Shown here one piece after another: positions 7,664 through 8,396 of a DNA stretch of 8,396 nt (position 1 is its first letter; each line of letters starts with the position of its first letter). The stretch is from an uncultured Gemmatimonadota bacterium. GTDB lineage: Bacteria; Gemmatimonadota; Gemmatimonadetes; Gemmatimonadales; GWC2-71-9. The notes under the pieces are model-generated. The model saw only the letters and a program-made list of their open reading frames with translations, made no database searches and was not told where the DNA came from. Location: contig CAMLHU010000088.1 in the NCBI GenBank assembly GCA_946479825.1, positions 1-8,396 of the forward strand, given 5' to 3'. The translations under genes were made by a program, and so were the position numbers.

Positions 7664-8396
7664 TCACTCCCCCTTCGGCGCGGGCGGCTGGTTCACGACG
7701 GGAAGCTCCTTGCCCTTGCGGCGCTCCCGGACCTGGTGGACGCCGGTCGCGACGGCATGCGCCACCACGCCCGCGGTGGCGCCGACCGCGAGCGCGGCGC
7801 CGATGGTGTCGGCATAGCGCTCGACGCCGAAGCCGCCCACGTTCGGGAGCCGACCATAGAAGGGCGTCATCGTATCCCAGAAGTTCCGCTCGGTGCAGCC
7901 GAGGCACGGGTGTCCCGCCCCGATCGGCCAGCTGGTCTTCCCGTTCCAGAGGAAGATCGGGCAGGGCGAGAACGTCTCCGGCCCCTTGCACCCGACGTGA
8001 TAGAGGCACCATCCCTTGCGGGCCGCCTCGTCGTCGAACTTCTCGACGAACTGGCCGGCGTCGAAGTTGGCGCGACGGGTGCACTGGTCGTGGATGCGCG
8101 CGCCGTAGGCGAAGAGCGGCCGGCCGTCGGCGTCCAGCTCGGGCATCCGGCCGAAGGTGAGGTAATGCACCAGCGTGGCCGTGATCACGTCGCCGATCGG
8201 CGGGCACCCGGCGATGTTGACCACCGGCTTGTCGGTCACGAGGCGCGAGACGCCGACCGCGCCGGTGGGGTTGGGCCGCGCGGCCTGGACGCTGCCCCAG
8301 TGGGCGCAGGCGCCGACGGCCACCACGGCGGTCGCGTTCTTCGCCGCCTCTTCGAGGAGGTCCTTGGCCGTCCGTCCGCCCACGGTCAGGTACACC
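7664..8396 (-). CDS. hyaA: HyaA, [NiFe] hydrogenase small (Fe-S) subunit, 5' part outside window
   Basis: The last 244 codons of the small subunit; the frame is open through the right edge, so the Tat signal and the first proximal-cluster Cys motif are not visible. The leftmost visible GTG is an internal Val, not a start. Numbering from that residue, proximal-cluster ligands C30 (GACAHWG) and C64 (AGCPPIG) are present; the distal cluster has H102, C105, C130 and C136; the medial cluster has C145, C164 and C167 in CPIFLWN...HPCLGC. A hydrophobic helix near 195-219 followed by RERRKGK is the C-terminal membrane anchor that contacts HyaC. S35 occupies the place of the supernumerary Cys120 of E. 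coli HyaA (GSCASWGC), so this half of the oxygen-tolerance signature is lacking. Electrons pass from HyaB through these clusters to the cytochrome b. Confidence 0.96.
   Translation of the reverse strand, partial: VYLTVGGRTAKDLLEEAAKNATAVVAVGACAHWGSVQAARPNPTGAVGVSRLVTDKPVVNIAGCPPIGDVITATLVHYLTFGRMPELDADGRPLFAYGARIHDQCTRRANFDAGQFVEKFDDEAARKGWCLYHVGCKGPETFSPCPIFLWNGKTSWPIGAGHPCLGCTERNFWDTMTPFYGRLPNVGGFGVERYADTIGAALAVGATAGVVAHAVATGVHQVRERRKGKELPVVNQPPAPKGE
7667..7673 (-). promoter_or_regulatory. Shine-Dalgarno for hyaB
   Basis: GGGGGAG on the minus strand, ending 4 bases before the hyaB ATG and overlapping the hyaA stop codon region. It supports the start at 7662 and tight coupling of the two subunits. 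Confidence 0.65.

Noticed and set aside
5905..8160. A 751-codon open frame on the plus strand opposite hyaA and hyaB
   Set aside because: It lies antisense to two clear hydrogenase genes, its product is low-complexity and rich in Arg/Pro/Gly/Val, and it has no recognisable motif; it is a by-product of high G+C codon use.

Overview
The window is one uninterrupted minus-strand operon for a membrane-bound, uptake-type [NiFe] hydrogenase and its maturation machinery. Transcription runs from high to low coordinates, in the order hyaA (5' end cut by the window edge), hyaB, hyaC, hyaD, hypA, hypB, hypF, hypC, hypD, hypE (only its first 27 codons are present). There is no non-coding stretch longer than 21 bases. 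Nearly every junction is a stop/start overlap (ATGA, GTGA, or 8- and 29-base overlaps), so the genes are probably co-transcribed and translationally coupled. No promoter, terminator, RNA gene, mobile element or repeat was seen. The operon promoter must lie beyond the right edge.

The very high G+C content gives strong third-position G/C bias and long antisense shadow frames. It points to a high-GC bacterium such as a proteobacterium, acidobacterium, gemmatimonadote or similar, but the window does not fix the phylum.

Structural part (right, about 5198-8396): HyaA is the Fe-S small subunit with a C-terminal membrane helix, HyaB is the Ni-Fe catalytic subunit, and HyaC is a four-helix di-heme cytochrome b. 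Together they would oxidise H2 on the outer face of the cytoplasmic membrane and pass electrons to the quinone pool. Maturation part (left, 1-5205): HyaD clips the 15-residue C-terminal tail of HyaB. HypA and HypB deliver nickel. HypF and HypE make the cyanide ligands from carbamoyl phosphate. HypC and HypD assemble the Fe(CN)2CO group.

Two features stand out. HypA is only 89 residues: the whole zinc-binding Cys4 domain is missing, while the nickel-binding N-terminus and the last beta strand are kept, joined in frame. HyaA has Ser where oxygen-tolerant group 1d enzymes carry the supernumerary Cys next to the proximal cluster, so a standard rather than oxygen-tolerant proximal cluster is likely despite the Hya-like layout.
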